64,000 nt of DNA from Ruminococcus sp. (GTDB lineage: Bacteria; Bacillota; Clostridia; Oscillospirales; Acutalibacteraceae). Where the stretch lies: positions 1-64,000 of the forward strand of contig JAFQPG010000004.1 in assembly GCA_017411835.1 (NCBI GenBank), given 5' to 3'. The translations under genes and the position numbers were made by a program. Each line of letters opens with the position of its first letter. The first letter of the stretch is position 1. This document shows positions 26,722-37,500 of the stretch, in pieces. The notes beneath the pieces are model-generated. The model was not told the origin of the DNA. It ran no database searches and saw only the letters and a list, made by a program, of their open reading frames with translations.

Positions 26722-28284
26722 TTAAATTGACTTATTGCTTTCTTCATTCACCTTTTGGTGCGCCTTAGCGTACACAGATTCGTACGGCTTAGAGTACTTT
26801 GAATATTTACTGTACTTTGAATAGTAGCCCTTACCGTAGCGCGAATACTTACCGCCTATTTCACCAACACAGTTCATAACAACACCGATGATGCGTGTTT
26901 CAATAAACTCAAACTGTGATATAGCGCTTGACAGAGCAATCGTGTTACAGAAATCTTGTCTTACAACAAGCAAGATTCCATCAACGAATCTGGCAGCAAC
27001 CATAGCGTCGCTGACCTCACCAACCGGTGGTAAGTCAATAATGATATAGTCATAAGCTTCTCTAAGCTTTGAAAGAACCTTTTCCATCTTTTTAGAGCTT
27101 AAAAGCTCGATTGGGTTAGGTGGGTTGTCACCCGATGCAATAACATCAAAAGAACAATCCTCATCCAGTGAGCACTTTTGAACTATCATATATATATCAG
27201 ACTGCCCTGTAAGGTAGTTAGATAAACCCGGCACTTTGCTTATAGGAAGCTTTGATGCAAGGGAAGGTCGACGCATATCGCAGTCGATTAATAAAACTCT
27301 CTTGTCAAGCTGTGCAAGTGAATACGCAAGATTAACTGAAGACAAGCTCTTTCCTTCTCCTGCAAGTGCGGAGGAAATACCAATAATAGGACAATTAATC
27401 TCATCAACAAATGAGAACTGCAGCTTTGTACGAAGCAGCTTGTAGGCTTCACTTGCCATAAAGCTGATATTCTTTCCGACAATGTTTGTTTTCTTTGTAT
27501 TTGCTATATGTCTTGAATGCTTCTTTTGACCGTAGCCGTAGTAATCGCCACTATACTGATTAGGATTTAACATATCAGGTACTGACGCGAGTATCGGATG
27601 CTCACAGCACTGCTCTATATCATCACTTGAGCGAATAGTAACATCAAACAATTCTCTTAACGCTACGATTAAAGTCATAACTATAAAGCCGAGTAGAAAG
27701 CCGATAACTGCATTAGTAGGATAGCTAGGTGAACTTGGCTTTGAAGGAACTACCGCATAGTCAACTATGTTAGCAGATGTGCCCTCAACAACTTTAGAAA
27801 TTCGTTTAGGTAATATATATGCAATAGAGTTTGCAAGTAGCTCTGACTGATTCGGATCATCGCTTGTAACAGTTACCTCAAAAATTTCTGTAGCATTAAC
27901 AGCCTGTGCAGAAATCATTTTTCTAAGCTGTGAGTAGCTTAAATCTACCGATGCGTAATCTATAACATCATTCAAGCAAGCTCTTGAATCTAAAATTACG
28001 ATGTAAGTATCAACCAAGCTTTTCTGTGCCTGAATGTCGCCCTGTGAAATACTAAACGATGTGTCGCCAACAGACAAAGAGTTGTTATTGACATAAAACA
28101 TCGCAGAAGCCTCATACTCCGGTGTAACTAAGAAAAATGTACCTGTCACAACCACTACTGCACAAAGAACCGCAGTAACAAGAATGAGCCAGATTTTTTT
28201 CCATATAGCACGCCATATACGACCAAAATCTATTTCAACTACGTCGTTAACATTATTGGTTTTTTTATTAACCTTATCTTGCAT
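26722..28284 (-). CDS. Polysaccharide co-polymerase fused to BY-type tyrosine kinase (Wzz-CpsD)
   Basis: This 520-residue fusion has a Wzz domain with transmembrane helices at about 33-53 and 190-212, then a cytoplasmic bacterial tyrosine kinase. Kinase motifs are Walker A SALAGEGKSLSS near 308, Walker A' LLIDCDMRRPS near 332 and Walker B DYIIIDLPP near 410. The C-terminal tail has a dense tyrosine cluster with (YSK)n repeats (about 478-508), the autophosphorylation zone. In many Firmicutes these are two proteins (CpsC/CpsD), so the single chain is like the Gram-negative arrangement. It controls chain length and export. A promoter sits about 110 bases upstream. Confidence 0.93.
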   Translation of the reverse strand: MQDKVNKKTNNVNDVVEIDFGRIWRAIWKKIWLILVTAVLCAVVVVTGTFFLVTPEYEASAMFYVNNNSLSVGDTSFSISQGDIQAQKSLVDTYIVILDSRACLNDVIDYASVDLSYSQLRKMISAQAVNATEIFEVTVTSDDPNQSELLANSIAYILPKRISKVVEGTSANIVDYAVVPSKPSSPSYPTNAVIGFLLGFIVMTLIVALRELFDVTIRSSDDIEQCCEHPILASVPDMLNPNQYSGDYYGYGQKKHSRHIANTKKTNIVGKNISFMASEAYKLLRTKLQFSFVDEINCPIIGISSALAGEGKSLSSVNLAYSLAQLDKRVLLIDCDMRRPSLASKLPISKVPGLSNYLTGQSDIYMIVQKCSLDEDCSFDVIASGDNPPNPIELLSSKKMEKVLSKLREAYDYIIIDLPPVGEVSDAMVAARFVDGILLVVRQDFCNTIALSSAISQFEFIETRIIGVVMNCVGEIGGKYSRYGKGYYSKYSKYSKYSKPYESVYAKAHQKVNEESNKSI

Positions 28285-28391
28285 AAAATCTCCTCATTTG
28301 TGACTTACAATTAAGAAAATAAAAATTTGCTGGTTTTATCGTAAAAAATAGGCATAAAAACCGATACTAAACCATTTTAATAACCCATACT

Positions 28392-28420
28392 AATGTAACA
28401 TACAAAAAGCGTATAGTCAA
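28392..28420 (-). promoter_or_regulatory. Promoter of the kinase/Wzz - LCP transcription unit
   Basis: Minus-strand TTGACT, 17 bases, TACATT in the 151-base gap before the kinase gene. Confidence 0.55.
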
Positions 28421-28435
28421 TATTTTTATGCGATT

Positions 28436-29434
28436 TTATAGCTCAAAGGAAGATTTTTCAGACAAAATTTCTTCAAATGCGTCAATAACCATTTTTTTGT
28501 GCTGTTCAAAGTTGTTTTCATTCTCCGTATCGTTGATGCAAACGACCTTTCCCTTTTGCTTCTTTATGTATTTTACAGCCTCGTCGCTATAGTCAAGCGT
28601 GTCTGTATGAAACAACTTTCCTATAGGCTTTTTAGGGAAAAATTCGCCACACATCAATCTCCAATATCGCACACACCATATGGTGATATCGTCTTTTGTG
28701 CGCACTTTATTCAAGCAGGTGTTGTGTATTTGCTCATACTCCTCGTCCCATAAAGTCTGAAAAACCGATTTTTTGTAGGAGTTTTGAATATGGTAGTCAC
28801 ATATACCGTAAACAAACGGCTGTCTGCCAAACCAGAGGTTTTTAAGAATTCCGTCGACAGACTGTGCTTTCAGCCATTTTTTGCGGTGTTTTTTCAGCGT
28901 GTCCTTCATCGAAAAATGTCGGTTTATCAAATAGTAATTATTAAACATCATATAGGAGAAAAAGCCTTTTGGCACCATTGGATAAAGAGTTGCACAATCG
29001 CACGGCAAATCTTCTTTGAAAAAGTCTTCCTCTTTTACATTATTAATAAGGAACACGTCGTCATTAAAATAAACAAAGTTTTCTGACAGACCTTCTATCC
29101 TGTGCAAATTCCACTCAATCGGGTTTGCACTAAAGGTCGGCAAATATTCTTTTGGTATAAAATCTTCGTGTTTTACCCACTTAAGCTTAGGGTGCTCCAT
29201 ATTAAGCCACTGCGGTTTCTGTCCGTCAGTAACAAAGTAAATATTTCGTACCCACGGAGCAAATTTTTCAACGCCACGAAACCAATATCTGAGAGTCTCC
29301 CAATCTCTGTAGCGAGCTTCTTCGTTGCCTTCACTCACATCGCAACCAGTATAACGATTTTTCTTTTCTCTCCATACAGGGTCTTTATCGTCAACCCATG
29401 GAACAATAAAATCAATTTCAAATTTATTTCCCAT
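28436..29434 (-). CDS. Stealth-family sugar-phosphate transferase
   Basis: This 332-residue protein contains the conserved regions of the Stealth family: CR1 IDFIVPWVDDKDPVW at the N-terminus, CR2 RYRDWETLRYWFRGVEKFAP with the adjacent IYFVTDGQKPQWL, and CR3 FVYFNDDVFL. Stealth proteins are hexose- or HexNAc-1-phosphate transferases that build phosphodiester-linked capsule polymers, related to eukaryotic GlcNAc-1-phosphotransferase. This implies that the polysaccharide has phosphodiester links. GGGAGCGG precedes the ATG. The giant surface protein in the same cluster carries a NAGPA-like phosphodiester glycosidase domain, the matching hydrolytic activity. Confidence 0.93.
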   Translation of the reverse strand: MGNKFEIDFIVPWVDDKDPVWREKKNRYTGCDVSEGNEEARYRDWETLRYWFRGVEKFAPWVRNIYFVTDGQKPQWLNMEHPKLKWVKHEDFIPKEYLPTFSANPIEWNLHRIEGLSENFVYFNDDVFLINNVKEEDFFKEDLPCDCATLYPMVPKGFFSYMMFNNYYLINRHFSMKDTLKKHRKKWLKAQSVDGILKNLWFGRQPFVYGICDYHIQNSYKKSVFQTLWDEEYEQIHNTCLNKVRTKDDITIWCVRYWRLMCGEFFPKKPIGKLFHTDTLDYSDEAVKYIKKQKGKVVCINDTENENNFEQHKKMVIDAFEEILSEKSSFEL

Positions 29435-29471
29435 TTTTACCGCTCCCAGTCTACTATATTTGAGTTTTTAA

Positions 29472-30758
29472 CTATCCTTTTATGGCATCCAAAAGATATT
29501 TAGGATTCAAGCCCTTAAGCATCAGCTTGTTGTTTTCTCTGAGCGGCTTTACAATAAAGCCTAAAATAAAGTTTGTGAAAATCTGTGTAAACAGAGAAGC
29601 TGCAGCAGCACCTACTGCACCCATTACAGGAATCAAAAGTGCGTTTATAGCAACATTCATCAACGCTCCTGCTAGGTTTATCTTCCATAATATACTTTGC
29701 TTTCCTTCCGCGAGAATCCAGATATTTCTGACAGGTCCCATATATGAAAAGATGATATACCAAGCTAGCACCTGTAGTACAGGAACGGTTGGCATAAACT
29801 CTGCACCATACATAATATATACCATCAGCTTTGCAAATATAGAAAAACCTATGCCCTGTGCTAATCCCATATAGATAGTCACGCAATATAGACGAGAGAG
29901 ATTTTTTTCATAGTCAGCAGAGCCTGTTTGCTTGCCTGCTAAAATAACCGGACGCATAGAATCAACAATAGCAATAAATACAAATTGAAGAATAGTTGCG
30001 CACGTAATTGCTGCGGTATAAAAGCCGTTTTCAGCATCGCCTGATATCAGCTTTAGCATAATATGGTCAGTATTCTGAAACAGGGTCATCATCATAGATG
30101 CCATAATATAGTACTTACTGCGGCTAAACAGAGTTTTTACTAAACCAAGTGAAAACTCAAGCTTCTGTGTCGATATTTTATTGTAAATAATCAGTAGTGC
30201 TATGCCGATAATCCCGTAGTCAACAGAGTTGACAACAGCAAACCAAAAAACATTTTTTGATGTCACCAGTAAGAAAATGCGATACAGCGATACTGCCATA
30301 TATGCACACAGCATTACGATAGAAGGAAATTTTGATTTAAGCTTGTACTGAAACCAACACTGTAAAAGTTCAAATGCTCTGAATATAAGCGATATGCTGA
30401 AAAGCAAGCATACGATAATAGTTTGAGTCTCTCCTGCATTTGCAACAGATACAAAAACCCCAACCATACCAATACAGAAAACGCTGGATACCAAATCCAT
30501 CACGAGTGCCGTGCCCATAATCTTGCCCTCTTCGTGTGGCTTCTCGGTAAACTCCTGTACCAAAGTAGACTGCAGACCAAGCTGCATAATAGGTAGTACA
30601 AACGCTACTATCGACGATGCATAATTAATAAGTCCATAGTTTTCAGGACCCAAATAACGTGCACAAAGCATACCAATCACCAACTGTAATAGTGATTGGA
30701 TAACTTTACAAATAATTATCCACTTTGCATTGTTAATTACTTTGCTTTTTATGCCCAT
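29472..30758 (-). CDS. Polysaccharide flippase (Wzx-like)
   Basis: This 428-residue integral membrane protein has about 12 predicted helices and the typical start (KVINNAKWIIICKVIQ...ARYLGPENYGLINYASS) of the polysaccharide transporter family of the MOP superfamily. It should flip undecaprenyl-linked repeat units across the membrane for polymerisation. The neighbouring genes (Stealth 37 bases downstream, acyltransferase 30 bases upstream) form one transcript with it. AGAGGAC precedes the ATG. Confidence 0.92.
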   Translation of the reverse strand: MGIKSKVINNAKWIIICKVIQSLLQLVIGMLCARYLGPENYGLINYASSIVAFVLPIMQLGLQSTLVQEFTEKPHEEGKIMGTALVMDLVSSVFCIGMVGVFVSVANAGETQTIIVCLLFSISLIFRAFELLQCWFQYKLKSKFPSIVMLCAYMAVSLYRIFLLVTSKNVFWFAVVNSVDYGIIGIALLIIYNKISTQKLEFSLGLVKTLFSRSKYYIMASMMMTLFQNTDHIMLKLISGDAENGFYTAAITCATILQFVFIAIVDSMRPVILAGKQTGSADYEKNLSRLYCVTIYMGLAQGIGFSIFAKLMVYIMYGAEFMPTVPVLQVLAWYIIFSYMGPVRNIWILAEGKQSILWKINLAGALMNVAINALLIPVMGAVGAAAASLFTQIFTNFILGFIVKPLRENNKLMLKGLNPKYLLDAIKG

Positions 30759-30788
30759 TTTGTCCTCTGAAAATTACTAAAAGTCTTT

Positions 30789-31502
30789 TTATTTATAACA
30801 TTCCTCTAAGAAAGCCTCAAAGCTTTCAAACATCGGTTTATGAGTTTGCATGTATTCTAAAGTTTCTAAAAAATTGTTGTTTGTTTCCATCTGTGCTTTA
30901 AACTGAGGTATTGCTAAAGCCTCGTCTGCTGTGCAAAACAGCATAAAATATTCTAAAAACACCTCAACAGGTGGGTTTTTTGAAAATCTTTTTTTATATT
31001 GTAACGCTAAAGTCTTTGCTTCTTCTAGCTGCTTATTTTCTCTTTTAGTGTAAAATTCATCTATAGTCATTATCTTTTTAGCAGGTGAGCCGGCATATAC
31101 GCTATTTGACTCACAGTCGTGTGTTACGACACTTCCTGCACCGATAATTACATTGTCACCTATTGTGACTCCTCTGGTAATAATTGCATTCATTCCGACA
31201 AATACGTTGTTTCCAATTATAACAGGGCTCTGTGCCCCTAAAATTTTGCCACCTTTGTGTGGCAATTTTTTAAGTACTGACCATGAATAGTCATGGGTAA
31301 GTATGATAACGCCGTGCGCAAAACGCGCATTGTTTCCAATACAAATAAGCCAAGGTGCTGACAAATCTACCAGTGTATGAGACGGAGAATAAAAACGAGC
31401 GTTTTCTCCGATTTCTACTCCTTGCTTTCTCAGATAAGCAACAAATTTTTCAGAACTTGCTTTTTCTCTGAGCAAAATGTTATGTATAAATTTCTTTATC
31501 AT
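30789..31502 (-). CDS. Hexapeptide-repeat acyltransferase
   Basis: This 237-residue protein has a left-handed beta-helix of hexapeptide repeats from about 30 to 150: VIIGNNVFVGMNAIITRGVT, then IGDNVIIGAGSVVTHD and YAGSPAKKI. The catalytic His is expected in ILTHDYSW. It probably O-acetylates a sugar of the exopolysaccharide. The C-terminal ~80 residues are helical and not needed for the family fold, so they may bind partners. It starts about 70 bases after the giant protein gene, behind a strong hairpin. Confidence 0.88.
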   Translation of the reverse strand: MIKKFIHNILLREKASSEKFVAYLRKQGVEIGENARFYSPSHTLVDLSAPWLICIGNNARFAHGVIILTHDYSWSVLKKLPHKGGKILGAQSPVIIGNNVFVGMNAIITRGVTIGDNVIIGAGSVVTHDCESNSVYAGSPAKKIMTIDEFYTKRENKQLEEAKTLALQYKKRFSKNPPVEVFLEYFMLFCTADEALAIPQFKAQMETNNNFLETLEYMQTHKPMFESFEAFLEECYK

Positions 31503-31534
31503 TTCATCACCTGTAACTTTAAATAAAAACGATT

Positions 31535-31564
31535 ACTGAGTCTCCCCAAAAGGGGAGACTCAGT
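31535..31564 (-). terminator. Strong hairpin after the giant surface protein gene, probable terminator
   Basis: A perfect 13-bp stem ACTGAGTCTCCCC/GGGGAGACTCAGT with an AAAA loop lies after the giant gene. The T-run is displaced (TAATCGTTTTT on the minus strand), so it may attenuate rather than end transcription into the acyltransferase gene. Confidence 0.6.
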
Positions 31565-31574
31565 TAATTTACTT

Positions 31575-34500
31575 TTAGCCGATAATCTGGCCAAGTTCGT
31601 TGAATGTGTATTCTTTTTCGATCATAAGATCATTTGTGTTCCATACATAGTAAGTTTTGTTTGTAACAAGCTTACCGTTTGCATTTACGAAGTAGAAGTG
31701 ACCGTCAATCTTGACTAAGCCTAACTCCTTGCCCTTACCATTGATGTAATAGTAACGTCCATCTTCTTTCTCAACGAAACCATTGAGCATCTTACCGTCT
31801 GCGCCAAACTCATAGTTTGAACATGGGAGATCACACTGTGTAGCCCAAGCATACTGTACGCCTGTTACGCAGTTACCCTTTGTACTTACAAAGTAGTAAT
31901 CGTCACCAATCTTCTTCAGACCCGGCTCACCACCTGCTGGCTTACCTTTTTCGTAGTAATAAAGAACGCCGTCTTTTTCTACAAATCCGTTAAGCATCTT
32001 ACCATCTTCGCCAAATACATAATTTGAACATGGAAGGTCACAGTTTGTTGCCCATGCGTACTGTTCACCTGTTACGCACTTACCTGTTGAGCCTACGAAG
32101 TAGTAGTCATCACCAAGTTTTGTCAAACCTGCGTGATTGCCACCAAGCTGACCGTTAACATAGAAATACAACTCGCCATCTTTTTCAACTAAGCCCTGGA
32201 GCATCTTACCGTCTGCGCCAAATTCATATTCAGCACAAGGGAGATCACAGTTTGTTGCCCATGCGTAGTACTTACCTGTTACGCACTTACCGGAACCGTT
32301 TACAAAGTAGTAGTCATCGCCAATCTTGTTAAGACCTGAGTGTTCGTATTCAATCTTACCGTTTACATAGTAGTACAGACCATCTTCTTTTTCTACGATT
32401 CCCTGGAGCATCTTACCATCTTCGCCAAATTCATAATTTGAACATGGGAGATCACAGTTTGTTGCCCATGCATAGTAACTACCAGTTACGCACTTACCGG
32501 AGCCGTTTACAAAGTAGTAATCGTCGCCGATCTTGTTAAGACCTGAGTATTCGTATCTGATCTTACCGTTTACATAGTAGTAAATTCCGTCTTCCTTCTG
32601 CACAAGGCCCTGAAGCATCTTGCCATCTTCGCCAAATTCATAGTTTGAACATGGGAGATCGCAGTTTGTTGCCCATGCATAGTAAGGACCTGTTACGCAC
32701 TTACCGGAACCATTTACGAAGTAGTAGTCATCGCCTACTTTATTAAGACCTGAATTTTCGTATCTGATCTTACCATTTACGTAGAAGTAACGTCCGTCTT
32801 CTTTTTCTACAACGCCCTGGAGCATCTTGCCATCTTCGCCAAATTCATAGTTTGAACATGGGAGATCACAGTTTGTTGCCCATGCGTAGTAAGGACCTGT
32901 TACGCACTTACCGGAGCCGTTTACGAAGTAGTAGTCGTCACCAATCTTGTTAAGACCTGAGTTTTCGTACTCAATCTTACCATTTACATAATAGTAACGT
33001 CCGTCTTCTTTTTCTACTATACCATTGAGCATCTTACCATCTGCGCCAAATTCATAGTTTGAACATGGGAGATCGCAGTTTGTTGCCCATGCGTATTTTA
33101 CGCCGTTCTTATAAACGCCGCCGTCATAATTAAAGAAGTAATAATCATCACCATACTTAGCTAAGCCTGGTAAATGCATACCATCTTTTATGTTATACAG
33201 CAGTCCGTCTTTTTCAAGTAAGCCGTCAGGCACAAAACCTCTGTCCTTACCATCTTCGCCAAAGTCATGCCATTCTCTGATAGAACGGTTTTCCATATTA
33301 GCGACCTCAGAAACGCCCTTTACAACGTAACCATTTCTGAAGTAGTACCAGTCACCGTCAATTTCCTGCCAACGTGACTCATAATAACCAGGACCATAGT
33401 AGTAACGAGTACCCTCTAAGTTTTCAATCCATTTTCCGCCAAGCACTTTGCCCTTTGTATCAAAGTCGAAGTAAATACCTTCTACTCTCTGACGTCCGGA
33501 AACAGCTGCTTTTGTAGATGTGCTGAAGTAATGCCAGTTGCCATCAACCATCTGCCAACCTGATTCCATAACGCCGTTCTTTGTATAGTGGTATGTACCT
33601 TCTTTTGAATCGAAGAAGAGACCCGTGTACTTTGTTTTACCGATGTTTATACCTTTATCGCCAAAATCATAGTAATAACCTTCAGCTTCTCTTATACCAT
33701 AGAGTTTTGTTCCCTCAATGTAATAAGCAAAACCGCCGTCTTCGTTATACCAGCCGTTCTTAAGTGCATTTACAAGTGTAAATCTATCTTCAAACTCTTT
33801 ATAAACTGCACCGAATGAAGCACCTTTTTCGTTCGGATCATCAGGATTAACAAATGGTAAGAGACCATAGATTTCCTGGTTTTCAGGTTTGCTAGCGAAT
33901 GAATACAGCGCACTTGCTCTTAAGAAGATGTTATAGCTAATTTTACCTGTGCTAACAGCAGTTAATTTGTTCTTTGCATCCCACTTTGCGTCGTCCTTTG
34001 GAGTAATCTTGATGCCGGTTACAAGACAAAGTGGATTTGCTGTTGCAGGGTCAATAGCCTGTGTCTGGTCGTTCCATTTAAGGGTCATCTTAATTGTGTT
34101 TGTTTCTTCATCAAACTCAGTCTTCTGGAGTGTAAAGTACTCTGACATAATATCGAGGTCTGTTAAATCAACATCGAAGTTAGGGTCAACCTTAACCTCT
34201 GGAGTAACCTCTGTAAGAGTTGATATACGTTCTGCAAGCTGAAGCAGGAAGTCCCAAGCGGTAACGCCTTCGATATCTGCACCAGGGAGCATATATGTAA
34301 GGTCAGCAAGCTCTCCCGGAATTGGAATCTGAGTCATATCCATAGCAAATGTGTAAGATGTGACCATATCCTCGTTTGTATCTATTGCAAGATAAGTTGA
34401 ATTATCATCAGTTGTAGAGTTAGATACAACCCTGTCCCAAGCAAGCATTCTGTCGCCGCCTGTAGCCTGTTCGAAGTCGAATGAATTTTCACCCTGTCTG

Positions 34501-37500
34501 AAGAGGTTAATAGTAGCTTCACCGAATATGCTTGGATCTGCATTAAGTGTTGCAGTAGCTCTTACAACCTTGATGCCTGAGCTTTCGATACCTGTAAATG
34601 TAAATCCATCTATAGTACCAGCAGTTTCATTATCTAATGTGATAGTAACATCATTTTCGTTGATTGCTACCTTCTTGCCTTCATAAAGAGCAGCAACAGG
34701 AAGATTAACTGAACCGCCATAAACAGCGTCGATTGTAGATTTTGTGAAATATACACTTTCCGGAGTAACTACTGTCATAGTTTTTGAACCAACAACGATG
34801 TCGCCACTCATAAGGTAAATTTCAACTTCACCGTTTCTAAGACCGGTAAACACGCCGTCCTCAGTTATGCTACCCCATCTCTCATCAGAAACTGACCATG
34901 TGAGGTTTTCAGGAAGCTGTGCTACATTACCTGTTGCACTGATACCTACAGGAGTAACCTTAACTTCTGTCCCGATTGTTGAGTAGTTGTAATCTGTATC
35001 AAGTCTAGCATGATCAAATTTAGTTGACGAAGGAGCAGTGGAAACCATCATAAGAGATGTACTTACTGAACGAGCAGCACCGTCTGATGGACTGTTTACA
35101 ACACTTAATTCTTCGTCGCCTTCCTGTTTAGCAACATAAGTTGTAGAACCGCCACCGTCAAGGTTTACAGCGTGTATGCAACCAGCTTCACGCATAATCT
35201 GTGCGATTTCTTCCATACTACCGCCGCATGAGAATGGTTCCTGTCTGCCGTCAAGACACATAAGTACTACCTTACCTGTCTTTGTGATACCAACCGCAGT
35301 TCTTGGAGCACGGTCAGTGTAGTAAGAGTCGGTTCTTGTAACGCAGATTTCGCCGTCTTTAATAAGTGTTGTACCAAAGCCGCCGATACCTTCCTGAACC
35401 TGATCTTTGTATGTGTTCCATTCATCCTTTGTACCGATAATAGCTGTGCCGTCTTTGAGAATAGCAAAGAAGCCACCCTTATCAACCGGATGATATTCTA
35501 CACCCTTCATTACAAGCAAACCACCAGGCTCACCTGTTCCCATATTATAACCGTCACCGTTAGTACTTACGATTACATTATAGTTTTCGATGTAGTCAGG
35601 GGATTCTGGATCACCGTATTTAAGCTGTGCAGCATTTGCCTGATCCAAAACTCTCTGCATTGCCCAACCCTGTGCAGGGTCGTTGTTGTGATAGTTTGCA
35701 TAGACATCAACATCGTCTCTTGTGATATCTGCTGTTGCAACATAATAAACTATCTGTTTACCATCAGATGTTGTAGCATAGTTGATTTCCTGTGTAATAC
35801 CAGGAGCAAGAACTGATGTCTGTGTGCTGAAGTTTTCGTAATAAGGGTTATCTGTTACACCAACATAGTCACCTGCAAGCTTACAGATATAATCTGCAAA
35901 TGTGTAGCAAGCAGTAAGTCTGAGTTCAGAAATATCGTCATTCTTGAACTCTCTTGTGCCCTCGAGTGTTGATATCATCTTATTACTTGTGTACGCATTA
36001 TATACAGCAGTACGTACCTGTGAGCGTGTGTTTACGCCGTTGAGTCTGTTTTCTAAGAAGTAGCTTGCACGATCTTCTTCTGTAAGCTCTTCTGTAAAGT
36101 ACTCAGCACAAATCTGAGCAAGCACGCCTGCGCTGTAATCAGAATCGTACAGAGTCTCCATTACGTAATATGCATCTAAGTCACCGTACAAGTCAGCTTC
36201 ACTGAATGAACCCTCATTGTACAGATATGCTGTTGGTAAATAGTAATAGCCTGATGACTTGAAGAAATACTCGTTTGAATACTCAATACGCTCTTCCATA
36301 GTTGTGCTGTCGCCAAAACCAAAGAAGTCTGTAAGACTTACAAGGTCAACAAGGTCGCCGGCCCAACCAGCTACGTCAGCGTGGTTTTCAGAACCTGTAT
36401 TGTGATATGTAATATCCATAGCGCCAAACATATGACCAAAGTCAACTGAATTGCCGTTAGGAATCTTGAATGATTTTATGTTCTTTAAGCCTGTGATTTC
36501 AAGAAGCTCTTCTCCGTTTGCTGAAAGCTCTGCGTTGAGCTCATTTTCCATATTCTTAACGAATTTAGCAAAGCCTTCGTCTTCGTAACCTGCCATGATA
36601 CCCCAAGATGCGCTGTTGTATCTTTCAACACCTGTACGGATATATTTGATTACTAAGCCGGCAGGGTCTTTACCCGGATTTTGTCTTGCATACTCGCTTG
36701 CAAGCTCTTCTAAAAGTGCAAGGTTTTCTACAAACTCTTCATAAGAGTTAATCTCAGGCTCGCCAAGAGCCGGAATAACCTTAAATGTTGAGTAATCGCA
36801 GTTTTCGCAAGAATCGTAAGCTTCCCAACCGTTATCTGTATATGTAGGAGCCTTTGCCTCGTGATGAACGAGCACGTGATCTGCAATTGGAGTTTCCTGT
36901 TGAACAACAAGAACTTCGTGACAAACGCTACAGTACTTACCTTCTGTAAGACCTGTAGATGTGCAGGTAGCATCAAGTGCAGGCATAATAACTTCAGTAT
37001 GTCCTAAAGCATCAACAGTTTCCTGTGCAACAAGTATCTGGCTACATACTAAGCAATGCTTACCTTCTGTTAAACCTGTATTTACACAGTCAGGTTCAAC
37101 TGCTTCGTCGATAACTTCTGTATGACCAATAGCAGGAATGATTTCCTGTTTTACGAGTGTTTCGCCACAAGTTTCACAGTGTTTACCTTCTGTAAGACCT
37201 GTGTTCTCGCAATCAGGAGCAACTGCATTGTCAACAACTTCCTTATGACCTAACGCGTCTACAACTTCCTGTTTAACAAGTACTTCGCCACAAGTTTCAC
37301 AATGCTTACCTTCTGTAAGACCTGTATTTACACAGTCAGGTTCAACTGCGTTGTCTACAACTTCCTTATGACCTAAAGCAGGAACGATTTCTTGTTTTAC
37401 GAGTGTTTCGCCACAAGTTTCACAATGCTTACCTTCTGTAAGACCTGTATTTACACAGTCAGGAGCAACTGCTTCGTCAACAACTTCCTTGTGACCTAAA

